From Symsagittifera roscoffensis (Eukaryota; Xenacoelomorpha; Acoela; Convolutidae): a DNA stretch of 64,000 nt. A model generated the notes under the pieces. It did not search any database. It worked only from the letters and a program-made list of their open reading frames with translations, and was not told the DNA's origin. The DNA lies in the NCBI RefSeq assembly GCF_963678635.1, contig NC_087063.1, positions 20,032,701 through 20,096,700 of the forward strand, given 5' to 3'. The stretch's first letter is position 1, and each line of letters begins with the position of its first letter. Below, piece after piece: positions 22,259 through 34,500 of the stretch. Both the position numbers and the translations under genes were made by a program.

Positions 22259-23354
22259 CAAGACTGCTCGTATCAGGGCGAAGCCCTGAATGTTCCGACT
22301 GCCTTTTAATGTTTAATAAAATGTAACAAGACTGCTTGTATCAGGGCGAAGCCCTGAATGTTCCGACTGCCTTTTAAGGTTTATGGAGCAGCAGTAATAA
22401 CATAAAAATTTAAATGAAATTAAATAAAAAAAAAATTTTTTTTTTTTCAAACTTGAAATTTTTTATGAAAATCATCCCCCCACACGCCATATTAAGTACA
22501 AAAAGATAGATTTCGCTCCTATTATTCTATCAATTATGGAATATAAGCTTTCTTGAACCAATTTGGAATGATTTCTAAGGCGGATTAAATCTCCGCTTAC
22601 GCGTTAATAGCGCCAATTATATCGCGCGTTAATTGTCCCAAATTGGTCAAAATGGCAATCTTTAAACCCTCATAACTTTACACAAAATGATCACAGGTGA
22701 AATATCTTTTCAAATTTAAGCTCACGACAACAATAGCTTTCGAATAATATTAAAAAATTCCGTCAAAAAAGGCTAGTTAAAAAGTCGAAATTTGTCGAAA
22801 AAAAACCACCCCGAGCACAAATATTCTGTTACTTTCGTATCGAAAGTCGGAACAAAAAATACTTGGCCTTCAAAGAGAACGGAATATTCATGCTTGGTGA
22901 GGTGTTTTTAATTCAGTCAATTTTTGGCGAACGAAAAAATTTTTAGCTTAAATGAAGATGCAATCAATATTACTTTTGTTCAAATTTAACAATCAAAAAA
23001 TGCAATCAACTCCCTGCAATCAAATTTAAAATGATATTTTACCGATATTTTTTTGCAAAGTTTTGGGAGTTTGAAAATTGCCAGTTTGACCATGCTCTGG
23101 AATAAATTATGCGCACTTTGAAGATTTTCTCTATTGTCCTGAAAGTGTAACGCAAATTACCCTGCTTACCCAAATTAAAATTGTTCCAAATTGAATTGAG
23201 ACTAGCTAATCGGTCGTATTAATTTCATACGACTCAAAATTTCACACTTTATTTTTTGATAGTATCCAAAATTTATAATTTTCGATATTTTCTTTCACCA
23301 AAGGGGGCAGTCGGAACCTTCAGGGTTTTGCCTTGATATGCGGGCATTCTTGTT
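22259..23354. mobile_element. Composite foldback element (type A left, type B right)
   Basis: The left end carries CAAGACTGCTCGTATCAGGG then CGAAGCCCTGAATGTTCCGACTGCC, tandemly duplicated 68 bp further on. The right end (about 23305-23354) has the same block in reverse complement. The left half matches the repeats at 42274 and 44271; the right half, reverse complemented, matches those at 39388, 40343 and 41616. It is non-coding. The ends include a GGGC-GAA-GCCC mini-hairpin. It behaves like a DNA transposon with long, diverged inverted ends. Confidence 0.65.
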
Positions 23355-23559
23355 GGTAACATTATGGGGTTATAATCGCGTAAGCGGCTAATTATGCCAT
23401 TCCAAATTGAATTGCCACAAACAATTTGGTTTTTGTTCTAGTTTTTGAGAAAAGCGATGGATTAATTGTGCTCGGGGTGATTTTGTTCTCCAGAAAAAAG
23501 TTCAATTTAGCTAGCACTTTTGGCGGAAATTTTGAAAATCATACAAAAATTAAAGTTGT

Positions 23560-24760
23560 CTTGAGTTCCTGAATAGCTTGCTTAGAGAAAACCAACTTTT
23601 TGCAAAGCAAATTGCTGTGAAATAACTTGAAGTTTTAAAACTTAAATTGCTACCTTAAAAACTCAGTTTTTAGCTAAAAAATTCTATCTATAAAACAACT
23701 ATGCAATATTTCAAGCGTTCATAGCTGGGATAAGAGAAACATGAACTTTCACGAGCTGATTTGTTCTAAAAAAGCATTTGAACTACGTCAACGTTTCATC
23801 GATTGAATGGCTGCAATATCAAATTTTGAACTTTTTGTCATCCGATTGGCTCGAATAGATTGCTTTGAAACACTTTTCTTTTTTTGCAACGCACGTTGGT
23901 CCAAAAATTACTTGAAAAATAACTTTCTTAGGGTAACTTGAAATTTCTGCCATTCGATTTGCTTCATTATTTTCTTGTTATCCGGTTAGCTCTATGAATT
24001 AACTTAAAATATTATAGCTTGAAGGGCTTGTATCGAAAAACTTTAAGTTTTCGCAAAATGATTCGGTCTGAGAAAGACAGATATTTACTAGATGAAAGCT
24101 TCTTTAACTGGAATCGCTTGCTTAGAAAAACTTTAACGGTTCACCATCCAATTCGCTGCATGAAATTTAAAGAGGTAATTCAAAGTTCCATAGCTGGAAC
24201 AGCTCGCTTAGAAAATCTTTAACTTACCGAGAACTGATTCGGTTTATAAATTAACATAAAGTATTTAAAATTTCATTGCTTTAATGGCTTCAAAAAAAAT
24301 GATCTTTTTGCCATCCACTTGGCTACATGAACTATCTTGGAATAATTCAAAGCTTCATAAATAATAGCTTGCTTAGAAAAACTCAGTTCGGAAATAATTT
24401 GATGTGTTTTCAAAGTATCAAAGCATGAATTACTTCAATCAATAAATTGTTAGATTTCTCTAACAAAACGATTCCGTCAAAGAAATAACTTGAAGTTTTC
24501 CGAAAATTCTGAGCTGAAACAGCTTGCTCAGAAAAATTTAAACGTTTTATTATCCGATTCGCTCTTTGAAATTACTTGAAATATTTCAAAATTTTCATCG
24601 AACGAACAGCTTGCTCAGAAAAATTTCAAAGACTTCTTTCGTTCCATGATATGATTCGAAGTACTTCATAGTTTCGTAGCTGAAATAGCTTGCTTAGAAA
24701 ATTTATCGGACAATATTTTCATTTTTTTCGAAATAATTCTGATCTTCAAGCTGAAACTTA
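23560..24760 (+). repeat. Degenerate tandem array, period about 80-87 bp
   Basis: The motif AGCTTGCTTAGAAAAACTTTAA with a following ATCCGATTCGCT-like block recurs (for example near 24118, 24203, 24368, 24523, 24610 and 24689) with strong divergence. It is non-coding and lies upstream of the plus-strand GT31 gene. Confidence 0.6.
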
Positions 24761-25137
24761 CAAAAATCGGCGTTTTGGGTTCTATTCAATTGAAAAATTG
24801 GATGTCAGATTGCTGCTGAATGAAAATTGTTTCAAAGTTAGCGGCTAGAATATATTCAAAAAATCTTTAAGCCGTTCTGTATTTTTGTATCATAAAGAGT
24901 CACAAACCATAGAACAAACACATTCACATTTAATAAAAAACAATTCATCTATCTCAATTCAAATTTATTAGTTTTCTTCACACGAACATAAAAACTGTAG
25001 CTCTGCTGAGCGTTTTCTTACAATTAGCGATTCAGATTCGTATACTCTTATGATAATTTTTTTACAGTCAACGTTTGCTCACGTCTAATGCGTGTCATTT
25101 AGTGCTGCAGCGTAAACCAACTGTTCAGCATCTGAAA

Positions 25138-26427
25138 ATGATTTATTCAATGAGAATAAAACCTTCAAAATTTGCCTTACAAATAACCCTTTCATTGATA
25201 ATTAGCGTTGTAATTTTCAATTATATCATTTGCTACAACTCTAAAAAGGATGATGTATTTTCAGAATCCTCTCAAACTGATAATTTAATTTCTTATAGTA
25301 GAAACAGTTATGAAAGTATGAAGCAGCTAGGAACCAAAACTGAAGTTTTTTCTGATTTCTCCGAAGAGTATCGTTGTATAAAACAGCCCTGGGGTCAATT
25401 TAACGATGAAGTTCACCCGAAAGCACCTATTCACCTATTACCTGACGGCCTCGATATATTAAACGACAGTTCAAACGCTGCGCGTCTATTAGAAAAGTGC
25501 TCAAAATTTGCTTCTAAAAAGATACGGGTTCTTATGATCAACTCCCGCGTCGGGTCGTATTTACAACGCTCAGCTTTGCGTCAGACTTACTTTCCTTTTA
25601 TGGAAAGCATTCATTCGAGCGATTCAAAATGGATTTACTTTTTTGCGACAAATCGTCCCAGTAAAAGAAATGATTTACTGAAAATAAAAGAAGAAAATCG
25701 ACATTATGGTGATGTCATTATTTTTAACACTTCTGAAGGTTATCAGTTGACTCCGCTAAAAATTCTTTCATCGATGAAATTTGCGTTTTGTTATTGTTCA
25801 AACATGGAATACTTTCTTAAAGCTGACGATGACACCTATTTGCGTGTCCAAAAAATTGAATATACACTTTTGAATCTCCAGGCAAAATTGGACGAAACTT
25901 TTCCTACTATGAAAAATGAAGAAACAGGCCACGTGCCACTAAACACAGCGGGTAAATGCAACACACAAAAGACGCCTCGACAAGGAAAACACAAGGTAGC
26001 CTTTGATGTGATCTCTTCAGAAAGGATGCCTTTCAAATACTGCTGGGGTCAACTGTCAATTTGGGCAAAACCGATTGTTGAAAACTTGATATCGAATTGC
26101 GCTCAACATTGTATCGGGTTTTATAAAGGCGAAGCTGGCATCTCGAACTTCTCAAGACCTTGTCTTTGGAGGCCCGAAGATATGTATTTGGGATCTTGTA
26201 TGCATGCTTCATATCGAGAAAAAGCGGTGATCCAGAGCCTCAAGCAAAACGCTATCATTTTAGCTGACCCGACGAAACCGAAATTGAAAAATAGAGATTT
26301 CTTGATCATAGGAGATCGGAATAGTCCGAAGAAGATGAACGATGTCCATCAATTTTATCTTCGTTTGACAAACAAGCACGTGAGCGCAAATCATTCCTCT
26401 AACATAGCGAAAACTGTTGTAAGCTGA
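25138..26427 (+). CDS. GT31-family beta-1,3-glycosyltransferase, single coding exon
   Basis: 429 residues from the first ATG (25138); a second ATG lies four codons on. A polypyrimidine acceptor TTTTTTTACAG at about 25067 suggests a spliced 5' leader. Residues about 13-33 are a hydrophobic signal anchor preceded by basic residues, giving type II Golgi topology. Family motifs are R-S-A-L-R-Q-T-Y, the metal-binding DDD at 230-232 (ADDDTYL), a FKYCWGQLSIWA block in place of the usual YP-YCSG-GYVLS, and PEDMYLG (Glu347-Asp348). It is divergently oriented to, and a clear relative of, the minus-strand GT31 gene 3 kb upstream, pointing to an old local duplication. Sugar specificity cannot be read from sequence. 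Unlike its neighbour it is intact. Confidence 0.85.
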   Translation: MIYSMRIKPSKFALQITLSLIISVVIFNYIICYNSKKDDVFSESSQTDNLISYSRNSYESMKQLGTKTEVFSDFSEEYRCIKQPWGQFNDEVHPKAPIHLLPDGLDILNDSSNAARLLEKCSKFASKKIRVLMINSRVGSYLQRSALRQTYFPFMESIHSSDSKWIYFFATNRPSKRNDLLKIKEENRHYGDVIIFNTSEGYQLTPLKILSSMKFAFCYCSNMEYFLKADDDTYLRVQKIEYTLLNLQAKLDETFPTMKNEETGHVPLNTAGKCNTQKTPRQGKHKVAFDVISSERMPFKYCWGQLSIWAKPIVENLISNCAQHCIGFYKGEAGISNFSRPCLWRPEDMYLGSCMHASYREKAVIQSLKQNAIILADPTKPKLKNRDFLIIGDRNSPKKMNDVHQFYLRLTNKHVSANHSSNIAKTVVS

Positions 26428-28014
26428 AGATTATGCAAAAATTTTGACATACCATACAGCCAGTGGATATTCGATTCTTTCCTCCGATGAAAATTGTGAT
26501 TTCATTTTGGTAAAATGAAAATAAACTCAAGCTTTAAGCAAATTGTTTTATACTTTTTTTTCCAAATACAAGAGCATTTTTTAGGTTTCAGTGCAGTTTT
26601 GCTTTCAAATTGTATATAATTATATATGAAAAATTTAGATAAAATTGATTTCAAGTAAACTGGGTTTAAAGGGTTTCAACTCATGCTTTCTTTCAAGAAT
26701 CTCAGTTGCAATATTTTGAGGCTTTATTTAAGCATATAACTCCAGAAGTCTTACATCATTAAATAGTTGTAACAGTTCAAAAAATGGTGTCTGAATTATT
26801 CCTTTGGGGTTCAAATTACTTCAAGTAAATTGTGCATTGATTAAACTTAATTGACAGCTTTAGATAAATTTAAAAAGGTACAAAAATTTCTTCAGAGACT
26901 ATCTGTTTTTGAATCATTCGAAAGAATCATAGTTAGCAGGAAAAAATTTTCGGAAAATGGAGGATTAAACATGTCTGTCTAACACGTATTTTAGGTTCAG
27001 ATGTAGCCCTAGAAACGTTTGTGGGAAGCATTCATGCAGGCAAAGCTGGCAAAGCTGGCGTCCGCCCCTGCCCTGGATGGACCCAGGTGACAGTGTGGAG
27101 ACGATTTGCTAACCTTTTCAGAAAGTCAGCCAGTTTACTATCAACTGTTTTTCAAATTTAATCCAAATATTTTGGAAGAGGATTTTTGCGTGAATATATA
27201 CTAACCCTGAACTGAGATAGTGAATCAATTACCCTGAATCATAGGCGGGATTTTCTCGAGGGGGGGGCGGATTTTCAAGAAATTTTCAAAATTATGTCGA
27301 CATTTTTTTTAGGTCGACCAAATTGATTTTCCGAGTTCTCCCAAAAAGACCCTGTTTCGGCCAAATTTTCTGCGCCGCAAAATGGATATCTCAAAATAGT
27401 ACAAAGGAAGACGCTTTGGGCTGGCAGGGGTGTCGAATCCCTCAGGGGGGGGGGGGGCGTCCGCCCCTGCCCTGAATAATAAATCAATAATAAAAAGAAG
27501 CAAGCTCTCGAGGTACAAATTGAAACATAAGTCGATTACTTTGACCCGGAAAAATTCCAGAAAACTATAGGCTGAAACAACCAAATTTGTTTGCATTCTA
27601 CTAATTATCTGCCATGTCAAAGATTATGTCAAACTTGCAACTTGAACCAAAAAGATAAATAAAGTTGAATGAAGGTGGCTTAATGACCTAAGAATCCTAA
27701 TGAATTTTTTGTCTTGTTGCGGCTGAAAAACAAATTAAAACCATATGATTTATGTCGAAAAACAAGCACGGGTTTATATTTTTGTCTTTTAAAGAAACAA
27801 AATGATTTCTTTTTTATGGTCTTTTTTGCCTTTCTTCCGTAATTATTTGAACTTTTGTTATGATTTGAAGGTTATGAATATACAGTACTGATTTAAATTA
27901 CCGGACGAAATGTGCGAAAATAAAATTGAGCGAGGCGCTAATGTGTTTCTAAAAAATTCTTTTTGTTCAAAGTTAACGGTTTTTTACATATTAATTAAGA
28001 CCATTTATCCACGG
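26428..28014. other. Non-coding spacer with a dispersed repeat
   Basis: No gene seen. About 27240-27475 contains G-rich tracts and a block (AGGGGGGG.CGGATTTTCAAGAA ... TTTTTTTTAGGTCGACC) with a diverged relative at about 38095-38260. The phrase GCGTCCGCCCCTGCCCT occurs at about 27058 and again at about 27458. Confidence 0.5.
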
Positions 28015-28226
28015 GGGAAAGTACCAACACAAGAGCTGTACAGCTCATCACGGCGAACCGCTGTTCTGCCCCTGTTTAAGAATTACATGCATTTTTTTTG
28101 GTTATTTTTCTGGGCTGAGTAATGTTGCTTCACCCTCAAGCAACGAGCACGGATCATGATGGGCCTCGAACATCCGACCTTTCGATTGAGAGGCGGAGAC
28201 GAAACCACTTCACCACCGCTCCCCTA
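28010..28226 (-). mobile_element. tRNA-derived SINE candidate
   Basis: Read on the minus strand, the first about 75 nt resemble a tRNA: an A-box match TGGTGAAGTGG (28215-28205) and a B-box-like TGTTCGAGGCCC (28172-28161) at tRNA-like spacing. The acceptor arms do not pair and the anticodon arm is poor, so it is not a functional tRNA gene. A conserved-looking body with GGTTCGCCGTGATGAGCTGTACAGCTC follows. This is the structure of a pol III SINE. No second copy was found in the window. Confidence 0.6.
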
Positions 28227-28239
28227 TTAACGATAATTT

Positions 28240-31200
28240 AAATGTTCAAAAACCAAAAAAGTCTTGCTACATTTTTATGGGCTTATTTTCGCTGTGTAGA
28301 TAATCAAGGTTCGGAATTTTTACTTTAAAACTATAGTTACATAGACTATCATAAAAAACTTAAGCCTCTAAATCTACACTTCGGAAATTTTTTTTTTATG
28401 ACATCCGTTTTTTGTGACATCTCATGGACCGTTTTTTTGTGACATTTTTTTGTGACATCTCATGGAGTTTCGAACAAAAAGTTGAATCAGCTTTATAATT
28501 ATTATCAATATAATTATTCGATCAATTTTGGTCGAGAAAGAAGCCACTGCCAAATAACCCTAAATTTGGACATCAACGGGGTTAAATTTTCGAGAAAAAC
28601 CACAATAATTGAAAACGTGGTTTTTCAGAAGAAATCATCTTTGAACTATACCCTAGCGCCTAATTTTACGTGAGAAAACCCCTGAAAATGCGTCATCATT
28701 CTAATTAAATGAATTCAACTGCAAAATTAGGGAAAAAAAAGGGTGATGTTATGGGGCTATATAAATTTCCGGGAAAAGCGATATTGTAGTCATCGACGGA
28801 AACATAAAGTCTGCCAAGCATTGCATTTTACTTGAAACTCACATGATACAGAATAATTATTTGGACCGTTCGGACCATTTGTTCCAGCAAGACGATGCCA
28901 GTTGACATAATTCCAAATTTTCGACAAACTTATTTCTTCTTATTTGTCAAGTTTTTAAAATATTTTCGGCCATTCCGGACGACTAGATTCATCTGTTATA
29001 TGAAAAATTTCCTCGTAGATCAAATGCAGTTCCTCGTAGATCAAATGCTTTGAATAATTGAATAGCAAACCAAAAATTATATATATTGATTATGTTTAAA
29101 TTTTATCTGTTTTTATTAGTTATTTAAAAAGATTTATGAAAAAAATTTGAAAAAAGGTAATTTATCCATTAATAGATTTTATAGTTTTTTGTCCCTTTTA
29201 AATTAAGTCAGCACTTTAAAAAAAATACAAATTATCAATAAATGCTTAGACTTTTTGGTTGAGCCGTTCAGCAAGAAAGCCGGACTAATATAAGAATGGC
29301 CCAAAAGAAAACAAACTAAATCTGATTGGTTCAAAAAATGAATGGATAATTTTACAGAAACTCAAACATTACAAATGTTTTGACGATACTATTTGTTTTT
29401 TTTTCACAGGAAAGATGTTCTCGGAAAACATTAAACAGCGGGATAAGAAACAGTCTGGTAACTATGAATTCGGTTAATTAGTTTTTTCTACTCTTAGACC
29501 CAGACTGCTCTCAAACATTTTTCTCAAATCACTCTTTTTATTACATAAAAATCAAATAAAAAACATACATGCACGAGAGTATATATAACAGCCGAAGAAG
29601 TATAAGGCAACCGAAAATGCGCGGAGTATGCCACATCATTTGAATGATTTGCATTACTTGATTTGAAAAACCACATCATTTGAATGAATTTGCATTACTT
29701 TCGAAACCGTTACATATTTGTTACTTAACTAGTATATGACACTTATAAATATTCGGATGATTGATACTTCAACTGATGTAAACTTCGACTGGTTTATATA
29801 CCACCACCGCTTTAGTTTTTTTCTCTTTTTTTTCCACGCAAACTCAGGTTACACAAAAAATTATCGAAACGGGTCAAGTGATACATCAAATTGAAGCCAT
29901 TTTAGTCGAGGTTCAAACGACATTACAAAAACCAAAAAAAACTTCATAGTATTGAGAAAAATTGGTGTTTAGTTCGAGCATATAAAGCGAGTAAGCAGGC
30001 TTACAACAGCTTCTTTATGCATAATTTAAGCCCTAAAAGCTTATTTTCAGGTATATAAAGTTAGTTTTCACAAAAAAAAAATTTTAAATTTTTTTTCGCC
30101 ATTTTACTACGAAGAACTTTTGTTCAATTTGACTTTTTTGTTGTGACTGTTAAATATACCTAAATTATAGCTATACGTCAAATTTTTTATCACACCACGC
30201 AGAAAAAACTAGGCTATTTTTTTTTTAATTTAGTTATTTAAAGACTATGCTCGGAACTATTCGTGCTAGTTGCACAGTAACAGGCTATCATTTTGAATGT
30301 TGCCCAGTGCTTTCTCAATAAAAACATAATAACATGAACGCTAAAATTAAATTCATCTTTTTGAATTACATATGACACCGTGCTTTTTTGGTCTAATTTT
30401 TAAGAAAGTGACGGGAAATTTGTGCGCTCGATAGTTTTTGTAGCTAGACCAATAGCGAATTTCCACTAAACCTTTAATTAAAACTTTTTAACTATTAACG
30501 CGTAAGCGGAGAATTAATCGCTCAGTACATTACTTCAAAAAAATTACTCCAGGAAAACTAAATGGCAGTCTTATGTTTCATATGTTTTTGATGTACTAGT
30601 GTATTCCCCAGATGTTTATGTGAAAAATCTTCCCAACGTTTTGTCAGACGCTGCTTTTTGATCCAACTTTCAAAAAGTGATGGATATTTTTTCACTGGGG
30701 TCTTTTTTCAGAGTACATTAATTTCTAATGACCAAACTCAAAAAGATATTTCACCTGTGATTTTTTGTGAATTTATAAGAATTTCAAAAGTTTCAATTTG
30801 GCGTAATTTTTGGCCTGTTCTACGCATATAGCAAATGCGGCAAAAAAAATAATTTGGGCACGTTAACTACAGCAAACTATGTGGTAGGAGACGCGAAATA
30901 CATCACATTGCAATGAACATTGGGCGTGGGGGGTCGAAACAGTGGGCGTGCCTTAATAGATTTTGTCTTGTATAGATTCTTAAGTAATCTTCCAAAAAAC
31001 GTACTATATATTTTGTTTTGCCAACAAATGTGCACGGCAGTCAATATTTTAGGAAAAGATGGCAAGCTTACCATATTTTTAAAGTTTGTAAAAATTTTGC
31101 CGTAAAAAATGGATGCCTTGAGAGAGTCGAGCTGCTGAAAAACAACTCATGCAACCCCCTCCCCCAATTTTCCGCACCCTTAACCCACTACAACCCAAAT

Positions 31201-31259
31201 GATAATAACCTCAAAATCAGGTAGTTTTGATTTTTCTCGTTTGACAGCAACAATTTAAA
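28240..31259. other. Non-coding DNA with short local duplications
   Basis: No coding sequence was recognised. TTTTTTTGTGACATCTCATGG is duplicated at about 28410 and 28445. CCACATCATTTGAATGA with TTTGCATTACTT is duplicated at about 29630 and 29671. The stretch 30440-30810 is a very diverged reverse-oriented relative of the foldback family (AACGCGTAAGCGGAGA, ATTTCACCTGTGAT). Confidence 0.5.
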
Positions 31260-31591
31260 TCACTCGTTAATATCGCAATCTTCCAGCGTCGAAACCCAAT
31301 CGTTTCTATTTTGGTGACAATCGCTGCAGCAACTCCAGATTTTCCTGGTCCAGATAAGTTTCACCTCCTGTCTGAACTGGACGTTAACCAAAAAATTTAT
31401 CACAGGCGTCATGATAAACATGAGCAGGTTGATGAAGTCGGAGACCATTGTAAGCATTATCATCAGTCCCGGATCCACGAAGAAGTCTCCGATATGTCGC
31501 TCAGCCTTGTAGTATCCAACAGCCTGCACGATTACTTGTGGGTACAGAAACAGAATAGCCAGGAATGTTGACAGTTTGAACATTTTTGATA
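31260..31591 (-). CDS. GPCR exon 3 (TM6-TM7, C terminus)
   Basis: The acceptor AG is at 31593-31592 and the stop TGA at 31262-31260. TM6 (FLAILFLYPQVIV) and TM7 (TPVINFLVNVQFR) are followed by a CCSDCHQN tail that could be palmitoylated. Confidence 0.8.
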
Positions 31592-34500
31592 CTAAACCAC
31601 AAGGAACATTTAAAAATACCACATAAAATCAGATCGTTCTAGGTGCTCATTTCACAAACCGTCAAAACAGCCAAAAGTTCAATGTCCGAATGTACACGGG
31701 ATACTATTTTTTTGGGCTCCAGAAACTAGACAAGATGAACGCTACAATTTGTTTTCAGAAAACGAAAACATATGTTAAATCATTTACTTTTCCATTTTAT
31801 TTTCCTACTTTTCAGGAGTGTTTCAAATTAAAATGGAAGTGTGAAAAGAAAATATATGGGGTATTCTCATGATTAAGGGACCGCATGATGGAAAAATTTC
31901 AACCAATCTGAATGCTTAGACGTTTCGATTGGTTAATAGTCATTTTCTTTTTATTTTTAAAATCAGTTTTAGGCTTTAATACCCGACTTCAATTTCGCAT
32001 TATTTGAAATTTCAAGTTTCTGTTTTTGCAAACTGATGAGTGCTTAATTTCAAAATTTTTGGGGCTTCATTGAAACCTTGGATAGTTTATTAGTTTTCAT
32101 AACTGCTAAATGTTGATCTTTGACGTGTTTGACAGCACACATAAAAAATTCTCAGCACCCATTAAAATGCGAAAAAAATAAAGCCCAAAAAACTGAAATC
32201 CCAAATTCAAAACCCAAATATTTTCAGTGCAAGGTTAAACTTAGATTTTAACTGGTTGTTTATAGTTATTAATCAAAAAACTGAACCGAAACCAACCACT
32301 CCGACCCCCTAAAATATTTTTGCAAAAAAGTCAAAAATTTGAAGAAAAAAACTGAGTTTCACCCAAGAACGAGTAGTTTTAATGCCAAGTTGATAAAAGT
32401 CAGATATACAAAAATATTTTGTTCGGAAAAACTTATGAAGAATGTTTTTAGAAAAAATGCAAAGTCTTTCCAGAAATCTTGACGAACAGCTTGTGGAACG
32501 TAAGAATTGCGTAACTTAACCATCTGGTTGACCCGTAGCCTTATATCAGGTCATTCCCTTTTAGTTTCTTTCAACTCTGGTTTCTTCCGCGCATGTGTTG
32601 GATTCTCAAAATCGAGCTGACTTGATTCGCATCTTTTCTCATTTTTTTTGCTTCAAATGAGTACATAAAGGTACACCCTAGCCGCAAGTTCGCTGAGTCA
32701 CTCGAAACCCTACCTTTAACATCGCAAGATCGTATTTCTGGTACTTGCCGCACTAGTTATGGCTTCAGTCTTATTTACCAGCAGTAAACCAGCAAAAACT
32801 GATCAATAAGATCTAAGAGGACTGATATACTAATCGGGTATGATCTTGATGATACTTCTATTTGCTGACATCGAAATCGTAATTTTACTACAACTTTCTC
32901 ACAGAAAACAAGTTAATTACCCTCATTCAATTTGAATTTTTATAATAATTTTATATTCTGTCAGCAAACTGTTACCACGGAACTATACAATTTCCTAGAT
33001 ACATCTGGTTTATTGGTATAAAGTATAGCAAAAGATCTTTCATCAAAGGGAAAAGCGAAGGATTAGCCTGTTTTCCGCCCGCCAATTTTTTGAACTTCAT
33101 CGGGAAGCTCACGTTGACCTAAATTCGTTTACAATAGATATCTTCGACATTAATTAAACAGATCCATTGCTGCAACTGTAACTTGATCAAACCAGCGGTG
33201 ACCCGCTTGATTAGTACAGAACTATTGGGCAGTTTGTATGAGCTGTGGACTCGCAAAAACTATCCGATAATGATAAACTAACACACCTCAAGATATTGGT
33301 TCTTCGTGAAGCATAAACAGCTCAAGTGCAAATGGCCTAGCAAGGCAGAAGGATGCTCTCAGGATTTTTGAAGGAAAATTTGGCTAACCACAACCAGACG
33401 TCCTTAAGTGTCTGAATAAACTAAACAACATAATTAACCTAACGACTATAAATTTAGCGACACGCTTGTTGAGATGCGTAGCTCAATGATATTTTGCATG
33501 AAGAAAGCTTTTGCAACCCAAAGCCCGTTAAAATGAATAAACTTTTCATCCAAGTTATCAAATAAAGTTGATGTGTTTTCATCGTTGTCCCATACCACCG
33601 ACCTCCTAAAAGCAACACTTCAAAGCTTCCATCCAACACGAAAGAGTCCTGTTTGTTCAAGCCAATCGTTTGTGATTTTTGAAGAGGGATGACGCGCCCT
33701 CTTCAAAAGTCCCAACGATTGGCTTGAAGATAAACCCAAAGTTCATAAGCGCAAACTTCCATCTCGTGAACCGGATAATAGCTCTTCAAAAAAAAGGTTA
33801 ATGAAGACTCTTCGTCAAATTCCTAAGCAAAAAATGAAACAAAACTTCAGTATAGTCCCTGTTTGTGATAAAAAATAAGCATCCACTCTGGAAATGTAAC
33901 AACTTCAAAGAAAATCCAGCAATCACCGCGCCAGTTTTTTCGCGTAGACGTAGAGTAAGCTTTCTTTTATACCTTCGAGGAAATAGATAAAAAGGAATCG
34001 CCCTCAGCATAGGATTTGGCCTACGCTTAAATGATAGGGCACACAAAATTCCATGGAGCTGAGTGCATCTTTCGAGCCCGTACTCCGGAAAATGACCAGT
34101 GACAATTAAAAACCTCCCAACCATAAAAAGTCTTGCCGTTAAAAACTAAAAAGAGTCGAAAGCACTTAATTCAACAAGTTTAAAGAGTTTCAATGGCCTA
34201 ATGACTATGATAAATTATCAATTTCATCAAGTACTTAAGAAACTAGTGGAGTTGTGTGAAATGACCTAACCTGGGCAGTTTTTTTGTGTTGATCATCTGA
34301 TCTTGCACGTAGACTTAATCTGACAGATGACAAAACTGAGCTAACTGTGATTGATTTAACTCACTGAGGTTATCTCCTCGAAGCAGGTTGTTTTAAGAAG
34401 GTAATCTTAGTTTAGCCCGGAAATAATTTGAATCTAACAGTGGCTACAAGCAAGTCGAATTACGTCCTCAGACAATATAAGTGAGTATTAAAACCTTGAC

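Noticed and set aside
28140..28226. Functional tRNA gene on the minus strand
   Set aside because: A and B boxes are present but the acceptor arm does not pair and the anticodon arm is poor; better explained as a SINE head.
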